This document shows positions 28,152 to 36,541 of a DNA stretch of 64,000 nucleotides, piece by piece. Below the pieces are notes generated by a model. That model searched no databases and was not told where the DNA came from. It saw only the letters and a list, made by a program, of their open reading frames with translations. The stretch spans positions 62,001 through 126,000 of the forward strand of contig CACJOY010000002.1 of assembly GCA_902595125.1 (NCBI GenBank), read 5' to 3'. The stretch is from an uncultured Pelagibacteraceae bacterium. GTDB lineage: Bacteria > Pseudomonadota > Alphaproteobacteria > Pelagibacterales > Pelagibacteraceae. Position 1 is the first letter of the stretch, and each line of letters begins with the position of its first letter. A program made the translations under genes and the position numbers.

Positions 28152-28711
28152 TGAAAATAATAGCAGGTGTTGATGAAGTTGGACGGGGTAGTTTAATTGG
28201 ACCAGTCTATGCAGCAGCAGTGATTTTAAAAAAATCTATCAACAAAAAATTATTAAAAGACTCAAAAAAATTGACTAAAAATAAAAGAGAGATTTTGTCT
28301 CAATACATTAAAAAAAATTCAACGTGGGCTATAGGAAAAGCTTCAGTAAAAGAAATTGAAAAAATTAACATTCTTTATGCGAGTTTATTGGCAATGAAAA
28401 GAGCAATTAAAAAACTAAAAAAAAAACCTACTCTTGTTTTAATTGATGGAAATAATTTGCCTGAAATAAAAAATTATAATCTTCAATCTATAATTAAGGG
28501 TGATGAGAAAATTCCTTCAATTTCTGCTGCGTCAATTATTGCTAAAGTTACACGTGATAAAATGATCACTAAATTGGGAAGGAAATATAAAGGGTATTTT
28601 TGGGATCAAAATTATGGCTATGGAACTAAACAACATTTAAAAGCAATAAAAAAATTAGGAATTACTACTCAACATAGAAAAACTTTTTCACCAATTAACA
28701 AATTAAGATAA
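28151..28711 (+). CDS. rnhB: Ribonuclease HII
   Basis: 186 residues. N-terminal AGVDEVGRGSLIGPVYAAAV holds the DEXGRG motif, KDSKKLTKNKRE the conserved lysines, LIDGNN the third acidic residue, and ISAASIIAKVTRD the fourth region. Removes single ribonucleotides and RNA primers from DNA hybrids. The stop is followed by the 118-base intergenic region that carries the ccrM promoter. Coupling to the uracil-DNA glycosylase gene groups two base/ribose-error repair functions. Confidence 0.96.
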   Translation: MKIIAGVDEVGRGSLIGPVYAAAVILKKSINKKLLKDSKKLTKNKREILSQYIKKNSTWAIGKASVKEIEKINILYASLLAMKRAIKKLKKKPTLVLIDGNNLPEIKNYNLQSIIKGDEKIPSISAASIIAKVTRDKMITKLGRKYKGYFWDQNYGYGTKQHLKAIKKLGITTQHRKTFSPINKLR

Positions 28712-28727
28712 GTTTCACGTAGAAACA
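28711..28727. other. parS-like imperfect palindrome
   Basis: AGTTTCACGTAGAAACA directly follows the rnhB stop. It equals the ParB-binding parS consensus TGTTTCACGTGAAACA apart from one inserted A after the central ACGT and the first base. The insertion breaks the symmetry of the site, so binding is doubtful. No parA or parB gene is in the window. It might also be a small hairpin (GTTTC/GAAAC). Confidence 0.3.
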
Positions 28728-28764
28728 CTATATCTTGTTATCTCAAAAAGTTTTGATACAAGTC

Positions 28765-28817
28765 GATTCCAAATAATTCAATCCTAGGTTGACCCGAGAA
28801 TCTTTTTAGAGTCTAAT
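28765..28817 (+). promoter_or_regulatory. ccrM promoter with three GANTC methylation sites
   Basis: A good sigma-70-type promoter: -35 TTGACC at 28789-28794, a 17-base spacer, and -10 TCTAAT at 28812-28817. Three GANTC sites, the target of the CcrM methyltransferase encoded just downstream, occur within 49 bases: GATTC 28765-28769, GAATC 28798-28802 in the spacer, and GAGTC 28809-28813 overlapping the -10. The predicted start of transcription is only about 5 bases before the ATG at 28830, so the mRNA would be nearly leaderless. Confidence 0.65.
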
Positions 28818-28829
28818 TTATTTTTACAA

Positions 28830-29900
28830 ATGAATTTTAATTTTAAAAATAAATTAATTAATGGTGACAGCTTAAAGGAATTAAAAAAAATTCCTGATGA
28901 ATCTTTCGATTTAGTTTTTGCAGATCCACCTTACAATCTTCAATTAAAAACTGAATTAACAAGACCTGATAGATCTAAAGTAAATGCAGTAAACGATAAG
29001 TGGGATCAATTTGAAAGTTTTAAAAAATATGATGATTTTACTTATGCTTGGCTAAGTGAATGTAAAAGAATTTTAAAAAAAGATGGAGCTATTTGGGTAA
29101 TTGGTAGTTATCATAACATTTTTAGAGTTGGTGCTACAATTCAAAATTTAGGTTTTTGGATCTTAAATGATGTTATTTGGAATAAAAAAAATCCGATGCC
29201 AAACTTTAGAGGAACTCGTTTTACTAATGCTCATGAAACTTTAATTTGGGCCTCTAAATCAGAGAAATCAAAATATACTTTTAACTATCAATCTTTAAAG
29301 TGCTTAAATGATGATCTTCAAATGAGATCTAATTGGGATTTGCCTATTTGTAATGGAGCAGAAAGACTGAAGAAGAATGGAAAAAAAGTACATTCAACAC
29401 AAAAACCTGAAGCTTTACTTCATAGAATTTTATTAGCAACTTCAAATAAAAATGATTTGGTTTTAGACCCTTTTTTAGGCTCAGGAACAACAGCAACTGT
29501 TGCAAAAAAATTAGGTAGAAATTATTATGGTATAGAAAAAGAAAAAACTTATTTTAAAGCTGCTGAACAAAGATTAAAAAATACAGAACCTATTGAAGAC
29601 AATTACCTAGATACCATTAAAAATAATAGATCTAAGCCCAGGATACCTTTTGGTTCATTGGTAGAATTAGGAATAATAAAGCCAGGAACAACTATTTTTG
29701 ATAATAAAAAGAAAATAAGTGCAAAAATCATGGCTGATGGAAGCATTAAACACGCTCAAACAGAGGGCTCAATTCATAAAGTAGCAGCAACAATTTTGGG
29801 TGCTGAAAGCTGTAATGGATGGACTTATTGGCACTACAATTTGGATGGCGCTGTAGTCCCAATCGATCATTTGAGACAAAAATTAATTTCAAAAAATTAA
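28830..29900 (+). CDS. ccrM: Cell-cycle-regulated adenine-N6 methyltransferase (GANTC)
   Basis: 356-residue beta-class N6-adenine methyltransferase. Catalytic motif IV FADPPYNLQL comes first (about residue 31), then the SAM-binding motif I DPFLGSGTTATVAKKLGRN near 213. The extra C-terminal domain (IPFGSLVELGIIKPGTTIFD, IMADGSIKHAQTEGSIHKVA, NGWTYWHYNLDG) is typical of CcrM and needed for GANTC recognition. No restriction gene is adjacent, as expected for an orphan enzyme. In Caulobacter CcrM methylates hemimethylated sites late in the cell cycle. The stop shares TTAA with the convergent monooxygenase. Confidence 0.96.
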   Translation: MNFNFKNKLINGDSLKELKKIPDESFDLVFADPPYNLQLKTELTRPDRSKVNAVNDKWDQFESFKKYDDFTYAWLSECKRILKKDGAIWVIGSYHNIFRVGATIQNLGFWILNDVIWNKKNPMPNFRGTRFTNAHETLIWASKSEKSKYTFNYQSLKCLNDDLQMRSNWDLPICNGAERLKKNGKKVHSTQKPEALLHRILLATSNKNDLVLDPFLGSGTTATVAKKLGRNYYGIEKEKTYFKAAEQRLKNTEPIEDNYLDTIKNNRSKPRIPFGSLVELGIIKPGTTIFDNKKKISAKIMADGSIKHAQTEGSIHKVAATILGAESCNGWTYWHYNLDGAVVPIDHLRQKLISKN

Positions 29901-31042
29901 TTTCTATACACTTTTCCCAAGTAAGATTCTAAAAACTTTTTGTTTTTAACTAATCTTTTCAGAAAGATGTTTCTAAAAAAAATTGTTAAAGGATTAGATA
30001 AATGAAAAGCGAACTGATTAAATTTTGATCTGATATTAACCATTTTTGTTTTGTTGACTCTATTCTTAAAAAAATTACTTTCTGTACTATTTTCGATACT
30101 TTTAAATAAATCATAAGCACCTTCTATAGACTGTGATGCACCCTGAGCAAATGATGGTGGAAAAGCAAAAAAAGCATCACCAATAAAATGAATATTATTA
30201 TTTTGTAATTTATAGAAATTTTCACTTACAAATACTGGAAATATTTTTAATTCTTTTAGATTGTCTAATAAGCTTTTATTTCTTGAAGGAAATTTTTCTA
30301 ATACTTTTTTGATAAATAAATTATCACTGAATAATGAGTAATTTTTTTGTTCTCCTATTGGGAGTTGGTATTTCATTATGGCTATAAAATTTAAGTCTCC
30401 ATTTGGATTGACTGGATAAATTACATGATGAAAGTCTGAACCTAAAAATAAATCAATATTTTTAATATCAATATTTTCAGGGGATCTATTTAAGATGCCT
30501 CTAATTGCTAATGTATTATTATATTTAGGTTTTGCTTCATCTTTAGACATAAGACTTTTACTTTTTGAAAAAACTCCGTCAGAAATAATTAAATAATCAC
30601 ATTCTTTTACTTCAGCATTTTCAAAAGAAAGTTTAATTTTTTTGCCTTTTTGATCTATTTTTGAAATGTTATAACCAGTCCTTATCAAACCTTCTAAATT
30701 TGTTTTTAAAAAATTTATTAAAGATGATCTTTTTAAAGTGGTATACTTGCAATCTTCTGAATTAAATTCTGTGATATCTAACTCACATATTTTATCTAAA
30801 CTTTTATTTGAATAAAAATTAATTTTTTCTGGAGTAAATTTTTCATCATTATGTAATTTTTCAAATCCAATTTCATTTAAAAGTTTGATACTGTTAACTG
30901 ATAATTGTAAACCATAACCCTCATCTAAATTAATTGAGGTATTTTTTTCATACATTGTAATTTGATAATTAGGATTTTTTTTGAATAAATTAGCAATGAA
31001 TAATCCTGAAATTCCAGCACCTATGATAGCAATTTTTTTCAT
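29897..31042 (-). CDS. FAD-dependent monooxygenase (UbiH/salicylate hydroxylase superfamily)
   Basis: 381 residues from the ATG at 31042 (protein MKKIAIIGAGISGLFIANLF); longer open frame to 31123 lies inside mutY. The N-terminal GAGISGL dinucleotide motif, a mid-protein CDYLIISDGVFS (DG motif) and GDAFFAFPPSFAQGASQSIE (second FAD motif) mark the para-hydroxybenzoate hydroxylase fold. The substrate is not evident: ubiquinone ring hydroxylation or an aromatic compound are both possible. The start overlaps the mutY stop by one base (TAATG), suggesting coupled translation. Confidence 0.85.
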   Translation of the reverse strand: MKKIAIIGAGISGLFIANLFKKNPNYQITMYEKNTSINLDEGYGLQLSVNSIKLLNEIGFEKLHNDEKFTPEKINFYSNKSLDKICELDITEFNSEDCKYTTLKRSSLINFLKTNLEGLIRTGYNISKIDQKGKKIKLSFENAEVKECDYLIISDGVFSKSKSLMSKDEAKPKYNNTLAIRGILNRSPENIDIKNIDLFLGSDFHHVIYPVNPNGDLNFIAIMKYQLPIGEQKNYSLFSDNLFIKKVLEKFPSRNKSLLDNLKELKIFPVFVSENFYKLQNNNIHFIGDAFFAFPPSFAQGASQSIEGAYDLFKSIENSTESNFFKNRVNKTKMVNIRSKFNQFAFHLSNPLTIFFRNIFLKRLVKNKKFLESYLGKVYRN

Positions 31043-32022
31043 TAATTTCTCATTAAATATTTCAAAATTTTTTTTGTAAATGATGGTAGCATGTAATTGT
31101 CTAATTTTTTTTCGTTTATCCAATAAGGTGATTGAAATTTTCTGGTATTTTTCAAATATTTAATTTTTATATTCATGTTCATATTTGACATTTTAAAGTT
31201 TAAATTTTCATCAAAATTTTTTGGTTTTGATAACTCTTCCATAGGAAAGATCGTCAAATTTTTTAAAAAATTAAACTTAATATTTTTAATCAATAAATAT
31301 TTTTGATTTTTTTTATAAACTTTTAAAAGGAAGTACTTGTTTATATTTTTTTTATTTTTTTTTGTTAAATCAAAATCTTTTTTAATCAATGACTTACACT
31401 TCTTTGAAATAGGACATCGATGACATAAAGGATTGGTTGGTTTACAAATTAATGCTCCTAATTCCATCAAAGCTTGAGCATAATCACTAGGTCTTGATGA
31501 CATTCCAAATATTGATTTTTTTTTTATAAGATTATCTTTTTGAATATCTCTCTCTTTTTTTAAATACAAATATCGCTTTAGAACTCTTTCTATATTTCCA
31601 TCCAATGGAATGTAAGGTTTATCAAATGCAATTGATAAAATTGCACTTGCAGTGTAGTTTCCTATCCCAGGAAGTGATATCAAATCTTCAAAATTATCAG
31701 GCAACTTTCCGTTAAAGTTTTTAATAATTTTTTGTGCAGTTTTTTTTAAATTTCTAACTCTAGAATAGTATCCAAGTCCTTCCCATAATTTTATTAATTT
31801 TTTGTTCTGCGCTTTTGAAAGAGCTTTTAAATTTGGGATATCTTTTATAAATCGATTAAAATAAGGAATAGCTGTTGCAACCTGTGTTTGTTGCAACATA
31901 AATTCACTTACTAATGTGTAATACTGTCTTTTTTGAAAAGAAACATTTTTTCGCCACGGTAATGATCTTTTATTTAAATCATACCATTTAAGAATTTTTT
32001 TTGTTACTAATTGATCTTTCAT
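31042..32022 (-). CDS. mutY: A/G-specific adenine DNA glycosylase
   Basis: Removes adenine mispaired with 8-oxoguanine. About 326 residues from the ATG at 32022 (MKDQLVTKKILKWYDLNKRS). The helix-hairpin-helix plus catalytic aspartate (LPGIGNYTASAILSIAFDKP, then PLDGNIERVL), the early glutamate-containing helix region QQTQVATAIPYF, and the [4Fe-4S] cysteines C-x6-C-x2-C-x5-C (ICKPTNPLCHRCPISKKC) are present. The C-terminal NUDIX-like domain is short and diverged. The start codon directly abuts the divergent DciA-like start. Confidence 0.95.
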   Translation of the reverse strand: MKDQLVTKKILKWYDLNKRSLPWRKNVSFQKRQYYTLVSEFMLQQTQVATAIPYFNRFIKDIPNLKALSKAQNKKLIKLWEGLGYYSRVRNLKKTAQKIIKNFNGKLPDNFEDLISLPGIGNYTASAILSIAFDKPYIPLDGNIERVLKRYLYLKKERDIQKDNLIKKKSIFGMSSRPSDYAQALMELGALICKPTNPLCHRCPISKKCKSLIKKDFDLTKKNKKNINKYFLLKVYKKNQKYLLIKNIKFNFLKNLTIFPMEELSKPKNFDENLNFKMSNMNMNIKIKYLKNTRKFQSPYWINEKKLDNYMLPSFTKKILKYLMRN

Positions 32023-32511
32023 ATGCAATTTAAAAAATATACTAAGCAGAGAAATAGAAGCATTCAAGGCTTAAGATCTTTTAAAGACACTTTGCCAAAA
32101 AATATTAAAAAGGTCATTAATAAAAAAGGACATATTTATTCTGAAACTCTAAGTAATTGGAAATATATTGTGGGGGAAAGTTTATTTAAAGTTTGTTACC
32201 CAAGATCATTTAAAAATTCAAATAAATTTGGAGCCAGTACTTTGTTGGTTATGGTAAAAAGAGGTCATGAAATTGATTTGGAATATTCAAAAAAGCAAAT
32301 AATTGATAAAATGAATATTTTTTTTGGATATTCAGTTGTAGAGAAGCTAAAATTTGTAAGCTTTAACGATGAAATTAAAATTCTCTCAAAAAGAAGTGAA
32401 AAAGAAGAAAATGTGACAAATAATAAATATCAAAAAAAAATTGATAATGTTAAAAATGAAAAAATTAAAAAATCTTTACATGAACTTGTAAAAGTATTTA
32501 GGGAAAAATGA
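32023..32511 (+). CDS. DUF721/DciA-like protein (predicted replicative helicase loader)
   Basis: 162 residues from the ATG at 32023 (MQFKKYTKQRNRS); four residues upstream are possible but lie in mutY. The middle part, LSNWKYIVGESLFKVCYPRS and LLVMVKRGHEIDLEYSKKQI followed by IDKMNIFFGYSVVEKLKFVS, follows the DUF721 pattern (W..IVG..L...P, V.V......L......I...IN..FG...V..I.F). DUF721 proteins are DciA, the ancestral loader of DnaB. In alphaproteobacteria the gene is commonly next to mutY, dsbA and smc, as here. It overlaps the dsbA-like start by 4 bases. Confidence 0.8.
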   Translation: MQFKKYTKQRNRSIQGLRSFKDTLPKNIKKVINKKGHIYSETLSNWKYIVGESLFKVCYPRSFKNSNKFGASTLLVMVKRGHEIDLEYSKKQIIDKMNIFFGYSVVEKLKFVSFNDEIKILSKRSEKEENVTNNKYQKKIDNVKNEKIKKSLHELVKVFREK

Positions 32512-33083
32512 GCAAAATAATTATCTTAATATTTTTATTTTTTAGTTTAGTTACTAATTTAAACGCTCAAATAAAGAGAATTGTTTCAGGAAATGAAAAT
32601 GCAAAGATTACAATTATTGCTTATGAGTCATTAACCTGTAGTCACTGTGCAAATTTTCATAGAGAGATATACCCTAAACTAAAAAAAGATTTTATTGATA
32701 AAGGACTTGTAAAAATAGAATTTAGAAATTTTCCTCTTGATATCGCCGCATTTAATGCTTCTAAAATTGCTCAATGTAATAGCAATCAAGGTTTGATGAT
32801 TTTAGAAAGTCTTTATTCGAGTCAAAGCATTTGGATAAAAGGTGGTACAATTGAGGAGATAAATAGTAACCTTAAAAAATTTATTAAAGAAAAGGGCTTT
32901 GACATAGATTTCGACAAATGTATTAATGACAAAGAAATTGAAGACTTTGTTTTGAACGATAGAATCGAAGGTGTCAAAAATTTCAAGGTAGATTCTACTC
33001 CTACGGTAATAATCAATAACAAAAAGTTTGAAAAAACTCTTAATTACAAAAATTTAAAAAAATTTTTAGAAAAAATGATATAA
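32508..33083 (+). CDS. Periplasmic DsbA/DsbG-like thioredoxin-fold protein
   Basis: 191 residues: a signal peptide (about 1-20, ending LNAQ), a redox active site CSHC near residue 44 (YESLTCSHCANFHREIYP), and a cis-proline loop VDSTPTVIINN near the end, as in DsbA-family oxidoreductases of the thioredoxin_4 type. Two further cysteines (QCNSN, KCIND) could form a second disulfide. Likely role: disulfide formation or isomerisation in exported proteins. It overlaps the DciA-like gene by 4 bases and sits 8 bases before smc. Confidence 0.9.
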   Translation: MSKIIILIFLFFSLVTNLNAQIKRIVSGNENAKITIIAYESLTCSHCANFHREIYPKLKKDFIDKGLVKIEFRNFPLDIAAFNASKIAQCNSNQGLMILESLYSSQSIWIKGGTIEEINSNLKKFIKEKGFDIDFDKCINDKEIEDFVLNDRIEGVKNFKVDSTPTVIINNKKFEKTLNYKNLKKFLEKMI

Positions 33084-33091
33084 CTTAGTCT

Positions 33092-35488
33092 ATGGAGTTT
33101 AAAAAAATCCAACTTAATGGGTTTAAATCATTTGCTGACAAAACCAATTTCTTAATTGAAGAAGGCTTAACAGGCATTGTTGGTCCAAACGGATGTGGAA
33201 AATCAAATATTGTAGAGTCTTTAAGATGGGTAATGGGAGAAACATCTGCAAAAAGTATGAGAGGATCTGGAATGGAGGATGTGATATTCTCAGGAACATC
33301 AAACAAAACTTCAAAAAATATAGCAGAAGTTTCAGTAACAGTTTTTAATCAAAATAACGAAGGTCCAATTCAATTTAGAGAACTAGACGAAATAAACGTA
33401 AGAAGAAAAATAGAAAAGGACAAGGGTTCTAAATTTTATATTAATGATAAAGAAGTAAGAGCAAGGGATGCTCAAATGTTCTTTGCTGACTTATCTACAG
33501 GAGCTCATTCACCATCTATGATTAGTCAAGGCCGTATCGGTGCATTAGTTACAGCAAGACCCACTGACAGAAGAACAATTTTAGAGGAAGCTGCAGGAAT
33601 TTCAGGCTTACATGTTAGAAGGCATGAAGCTGAATTAAGATTAAGTGCAGCAGAAAATAACTTAAAAAGAGCTGATGAATTAAGAAGACAACAAGAAAAA
33701 CAATTGGCTAATCTTCAAAAACAAGCTGAGGAAGCAACTAAATACAAAAATATATCTGATGAAATAAAAAAAATAGAGGCTGGTCTTTATTATTTGAAAT
33801 TATCAGAAATTGATAAAGAAATAAAAATTGAAAATGAAATTAATACTGAAGCTGAGGTAGAAGTAAGTGGATATAATAAAAAGATTGTTGAAATTGAAGA
33901 ATTAATCAAAACAGAAACTGAAAAAGTAACTCCTTTAAGAGAAAAAAATATAGAAAATCTCTCAAAAATTCAAAGACTCAACTTAGAGCTTCAGAGTCTC
34001 GATGAAGAAAATTCAAGAATTCAAGATGACATAGAAAATATAAAAAAATCTCTTAAAACTTTTGATGATGACATTGGTCGAGAAAAAGGAATTGTTATTG
34101 ATGCAAATTCAAATGAAAAAAGATTAAAAGAAGAAAAAAATGAATTAATTGAAATTGACTCAAAATATTACGAAACTGAAAAAAAATCTAATGAAGATTT
34201 ATCAATTGTGAAAGATAATCTTAGTGTAGAAATGGAAAAAGTAAAAGAATTTATAAATTTAAAAAAGAGCGAAGAAGCTATAGCCGTCCTGGAGAATTGT
34301 AAAAAAATAATTGAAGAATACGCTGATAGTTACAGTAAGAATCAAAATATCAAAAAAGAGTCTGTAAAAAGAAATGAAAGAATTAATATTATTGATAAAG
34401 AAATAGAGAGTTGGAAAAATTTGTTGTTAAATTCAGAAAAAATGGTGAACGAATTAAGTGAAAGAAAAAATAAATTAAATTCACAATTAGAAAAATTAGA
34501 CAATCAACCAGAATTACAAGCTGAAAAAAAAGGTCAAATTTCTGAAGGTTTGAGAATTTCTGAAGAAGAAAAAAAAGATAATGAATCTATTATTAACTCA
34601 ACAGATGAAAAAATTGAAAATCTTAGATCTCAACTAAATGAAATCCAAGAACAATCTATTCAAATCAGAGAACGAAAGGCAAGTTCAAGTGCAACTATAG
34701 AGGGACTAAAAAAAAGAAAAAATGATCTAATTGATAGAATTGACTCTGAGCTAAATTTAAAAGAGGAAAACATATTAGAAAATTCAAATCTTTTTGGCCA
34801 AGAAGAACTTCCAGATGCCGTTAATCAAGAAGATTTATTAGATAAAAAAAAACAAGAACGTGAAAAATTAGGTTCTGTAAATTTAAAAGCTGATGAAGAA
34901 ACCAACCAATATGAAAAAGAAATAAAAAAAATGGAACAAGATAGAGCTGATTTGGTAACAGCAATCATTAAACTTAAAGATAGTATCAATGAACTTAATC
35001 AAAAGGGTAGAGAAAGATTAGTTGAAGCTTTTGATAGAGTTAATAGAAAGTTTAATGAAGTTTACACAAAATTATTTAATGGTGGAAATGCAAAACTAGA
35101 ATTGGTAGACTCTGATGATCCTTTAGAGGCTGGGTTAGAAATGTTAGTTAGCCCTCCAGGAAAAAGGCTTCAATCTATAACTTTATTATCTGGAGGCGAA
35201 CAAGCTTTAACTGCGCTCTCATTGGTTTTTGCAGTTTTTTTGACAAATCCATCGCCAATCTGTGTTCTTGATGAGGTTGATGCACCACTAGATGATGCTA
35301 ATGTCACAAGATTTTGTAGTTTATTGGAAGAACTTACAAAAATTACTAGTACAAAATTTATAATTGTTACCCATCATGCTCTAACTATGTCAAAAATGAA
35401 TAGGCTTTACGGTGTTACTATGCCCGAAAAAGGTATAAGTCAATTAGTTGCTGTTGATTTACAAAAAGCAGAGAGTATGGTTGCTTAA
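33092..35488 (+). CDS. smc: SMC chromosome-condensation ATPase, short and without a visible hinge
   Basis: 798 residues against about 1150 for usual bacterial SMC. Walker A GPNGCGKSN near residue 31, the N-head block ISQGRIGALVTARPTDRR near 144, the ABC signature LLSGGEQALTA near 698 and Walker B ICVLDEVDAPLDDANV near 723 are all intact. The linking region (about 180-640) is charged coiled coil throughout; I cannot find the globular hinge that normally joins the two arms (no GYxxALGxxL or similar block). The C-arm keeps the alphaproteobacterial LGSVNLKADEE motif near 593. scpA/scpB are not nearby. atpI starts 14 bases later. Confidence 0.9.
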   Translation: MEFKKIQLNGFKSFADKTNFLIEEGLTGIVGPNGCGKSNIVESLRWVMGETSAKSMRGSGMEDVIFSGTSNKTSKNIAEVSVTVFNQNNEGPIQFRELDEINVRRKIEKDKGSKFYINDKEVRARDAQMFFADLSTGAHSPSMISQGRIGALVTARPTDRRTILEEAAGISGLHVRRHEAELRLSAAENNLKRADELRRQQEKQLANLQKQAEEATKYKNISDEIKKIEAGLYYLKLSEIDKEIKIENEINTEAEVEVSGYNKKIVEIEELIKTETEKVTPLREKNIENLSKIQRLNLELQSLDEENSRIQDDIENIKKSLKTFDDDIGREKGIVIDANSNEKRLKEEKNELIEIDSKYYETEKKSNEDLSIVKDNLSVEMEKVKEFINLKKSEEAIAVLENCKKIIEEYADSYSKNQNIKKESVKRNERINIIDKEIESWKNLLLNSEKMVNELSERKNKLNSQLEKLDNQPELQAEKKGQISEGLRISEEEKKDNESIINSTDEKIENLRSQLNEIQEQSIQIRERKASSSATIEGLKKRKNDLIDRIDSELNLKEENILENSNLFGQEELPDAVNQEDLLDKKKQEREKLGSVNLKADEETNQYEKEIKKMEQDRADLVTAIIKLKDSINELNQKGRERLVEAFDRVNRKFNEVYTKLFNGGNAKLELVDSDDPLEAGLEMLVSPPGKRLQSITLLSGGEQALTALSLVFAVFLTNPSPICVLDEVDAPLDDANVTRFCSLLEELTKITSTKFIIVTHHALTMSKMNRLYGVTMPEKGISQLVAVDLQKAESMVA

Positions 35489-35502
35489 TTTAACTCTTTA
35501 AA

Positions 35503-35778
35503 ATGCAAAAAGATCCTTTCAAAACTCGCTTAGAGATTGCAAAAAAGAAGGTGTCTAAGAGAAACTTGGAACAAAAAAAACACAATCCATCCCCAATTGG
35601 CTCAGCTTTTAAGCTTAGCACAGAATTAGTTTCTGCTGTAGCTGTAGGGACAATTATTGGGTTTATTTTAGACAAGACCTTTGGTACTAAACCATGGTTA
35701 ATTTTAATATTTTTTTTTGTAGGTGTAATCGCTGGGATCACCAATGTGATTAAGTCTGCAAAAAATATGCAAAAATAG
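35503..35778 (+). CDS. atpI: ATP synthase accessory protein I (AtpI/AtpZ)
   Basis: 91 residues: a basic N-terminal stretch (about 1-28) and two transmembrane helices (LVSAVAVGTIIGFILDKTFG and PWLILIFFFVGVIAGITNVI), the layout of AtpI-like proteins encoded at the start of atp operons. It is thought to help c-ring assembly or magnesium handling. It is followed 10 bases later by atpB and preceded at 14 bases by smc, so no long promoter region exists. Confidence 0.88.
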   Translation: MQKDPFKTRLEIAKKKVSKRNLEQKKHNPSPIGSAFKLSTELVSAVAVGTIIGFILDKTFGTKPWLILIFFFVGVIAGITNVIKSAKNMQK

Positions 35779-35788
35779 ATAGGGTATT

Positions 35789-36523
35789 ATGGCAGCAAAT
35801 CCAATGACACAATTCGAAGTTTATAGAATTGGTCCAGAAATAAAATTAGGTGCTTTTGATATTTCATTCACAAATGCAAGTTTGTTTATGGTAATAAGTT
35901 CCTTGGCTATTTTGATAATTTTTAATTTTGGTTCAAAAAAAAATTCAATCCTACCTAACAAAATTCAGTTACTAGCAGAACTGAGTTACACCTTTGTCTC
36001 AAAAATGATTAGTGATACAGCAGGTTCAAAAGCTAAACCTTACTTTTCTTTTATATTTTCTCTTTTTATGTTTGTTCTTTTCTGCAATATGTTTGGGATG
36101 ATCCCATATACTTTTACAGTAACTAGTCATATTATAGTAACTTTTATTCTTGCGGCATTTATTTTTATTAGTGTTACTATTATTGGATTTGTAAAACATG
36201 GCTTCGGTTATTTAAGATTATTTGTTCCAAGTGGAGTGCCAGTTGTGTTGCTTCCACTAATTGTTGTTATAGAAATTATCTCATATTTAAGTCGTCCTAT
36301 TAGTTTATCAGTAAGGCTTTTTGCTAATATGATGGCAGGACATACAATGATGAAAGTTTTCGGAGGCTTTGTTATCAGCCTTGGAATTATCGGTGGTTGG
36401 CTTCCGCTGAGTTTTTCGGTTGCATTAACTGGTTTGGAGATCTTAGTTGCTTTTCTCCAGGCTTATGTTTTTGCAATTTTAACATGCATTTATTTAAATG
36501 ATGCATTAAATTTACACCATTAA
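35789..36523 (+). CDS. atpB: F0F1 ATP synthase subunit a
   Basis: 244-residue membrane subunit forming the proton half-channels. Five or six helices; the essential arginine lies in LSVRLFANMMAGHTMMKVF (about residue 175), with FLQAYVFAILTCIYLNDAL near the C terminus. The N terminus NPMTQFEVYRIGPEIKLG is typical of alphaproteobacterial subunit a. Part of a split F0 operon: the F1 genes (atpHAGDC) are not here, which is normal for alphaproteobacteria. Confidence 0.97.
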   Translation: MAANPMTQFEVYRIGPEIKLGAFDISFTNASLFMVISSLAILIIFNFGSKKNSILPNKIQLLAELSYTFVSKMISDTAGSKAKPYFSFIFSLFMFVLFCNMFGMIPYTFTVTSHIIVTFILAAFIFISVTIIGFVKHGFGYLRLFVPSGVPVVLLPLIVVIEIISYLSRPISLSVRLFANMMAGHTMMKVFGGFVISLGIIGGWLPLSFSVALTGLEILVAFLQAYVFAILTCIYLNDALNLHH

Positions 36524-36528
36524 TTAAC

Positions 36529-36536
36529 AAAGGAGG
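36529..36536 (+). promoter_or_regulatory. Strong Shine-Dalgarno sequence of atpE
   Basis: AAAGGAGG ends five bases before the atpE ATG, a near-perfect match to the anti-SD. Most other genes in this window have no recognisable ribosome-binding site or overlap their neighbour. It fits the need for about ten c subunits per complex. Confidence 0.85.
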
Positions 36537-36541
36537 AAATA

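Noticed and set aside
28712-28829. Small RNA or riboswitch in the 118-base gap before ccrM
   Set aside because: The gap is explained by the promoter and GANTC sites, and the predicted transcript leader is too short for a riboswitch.
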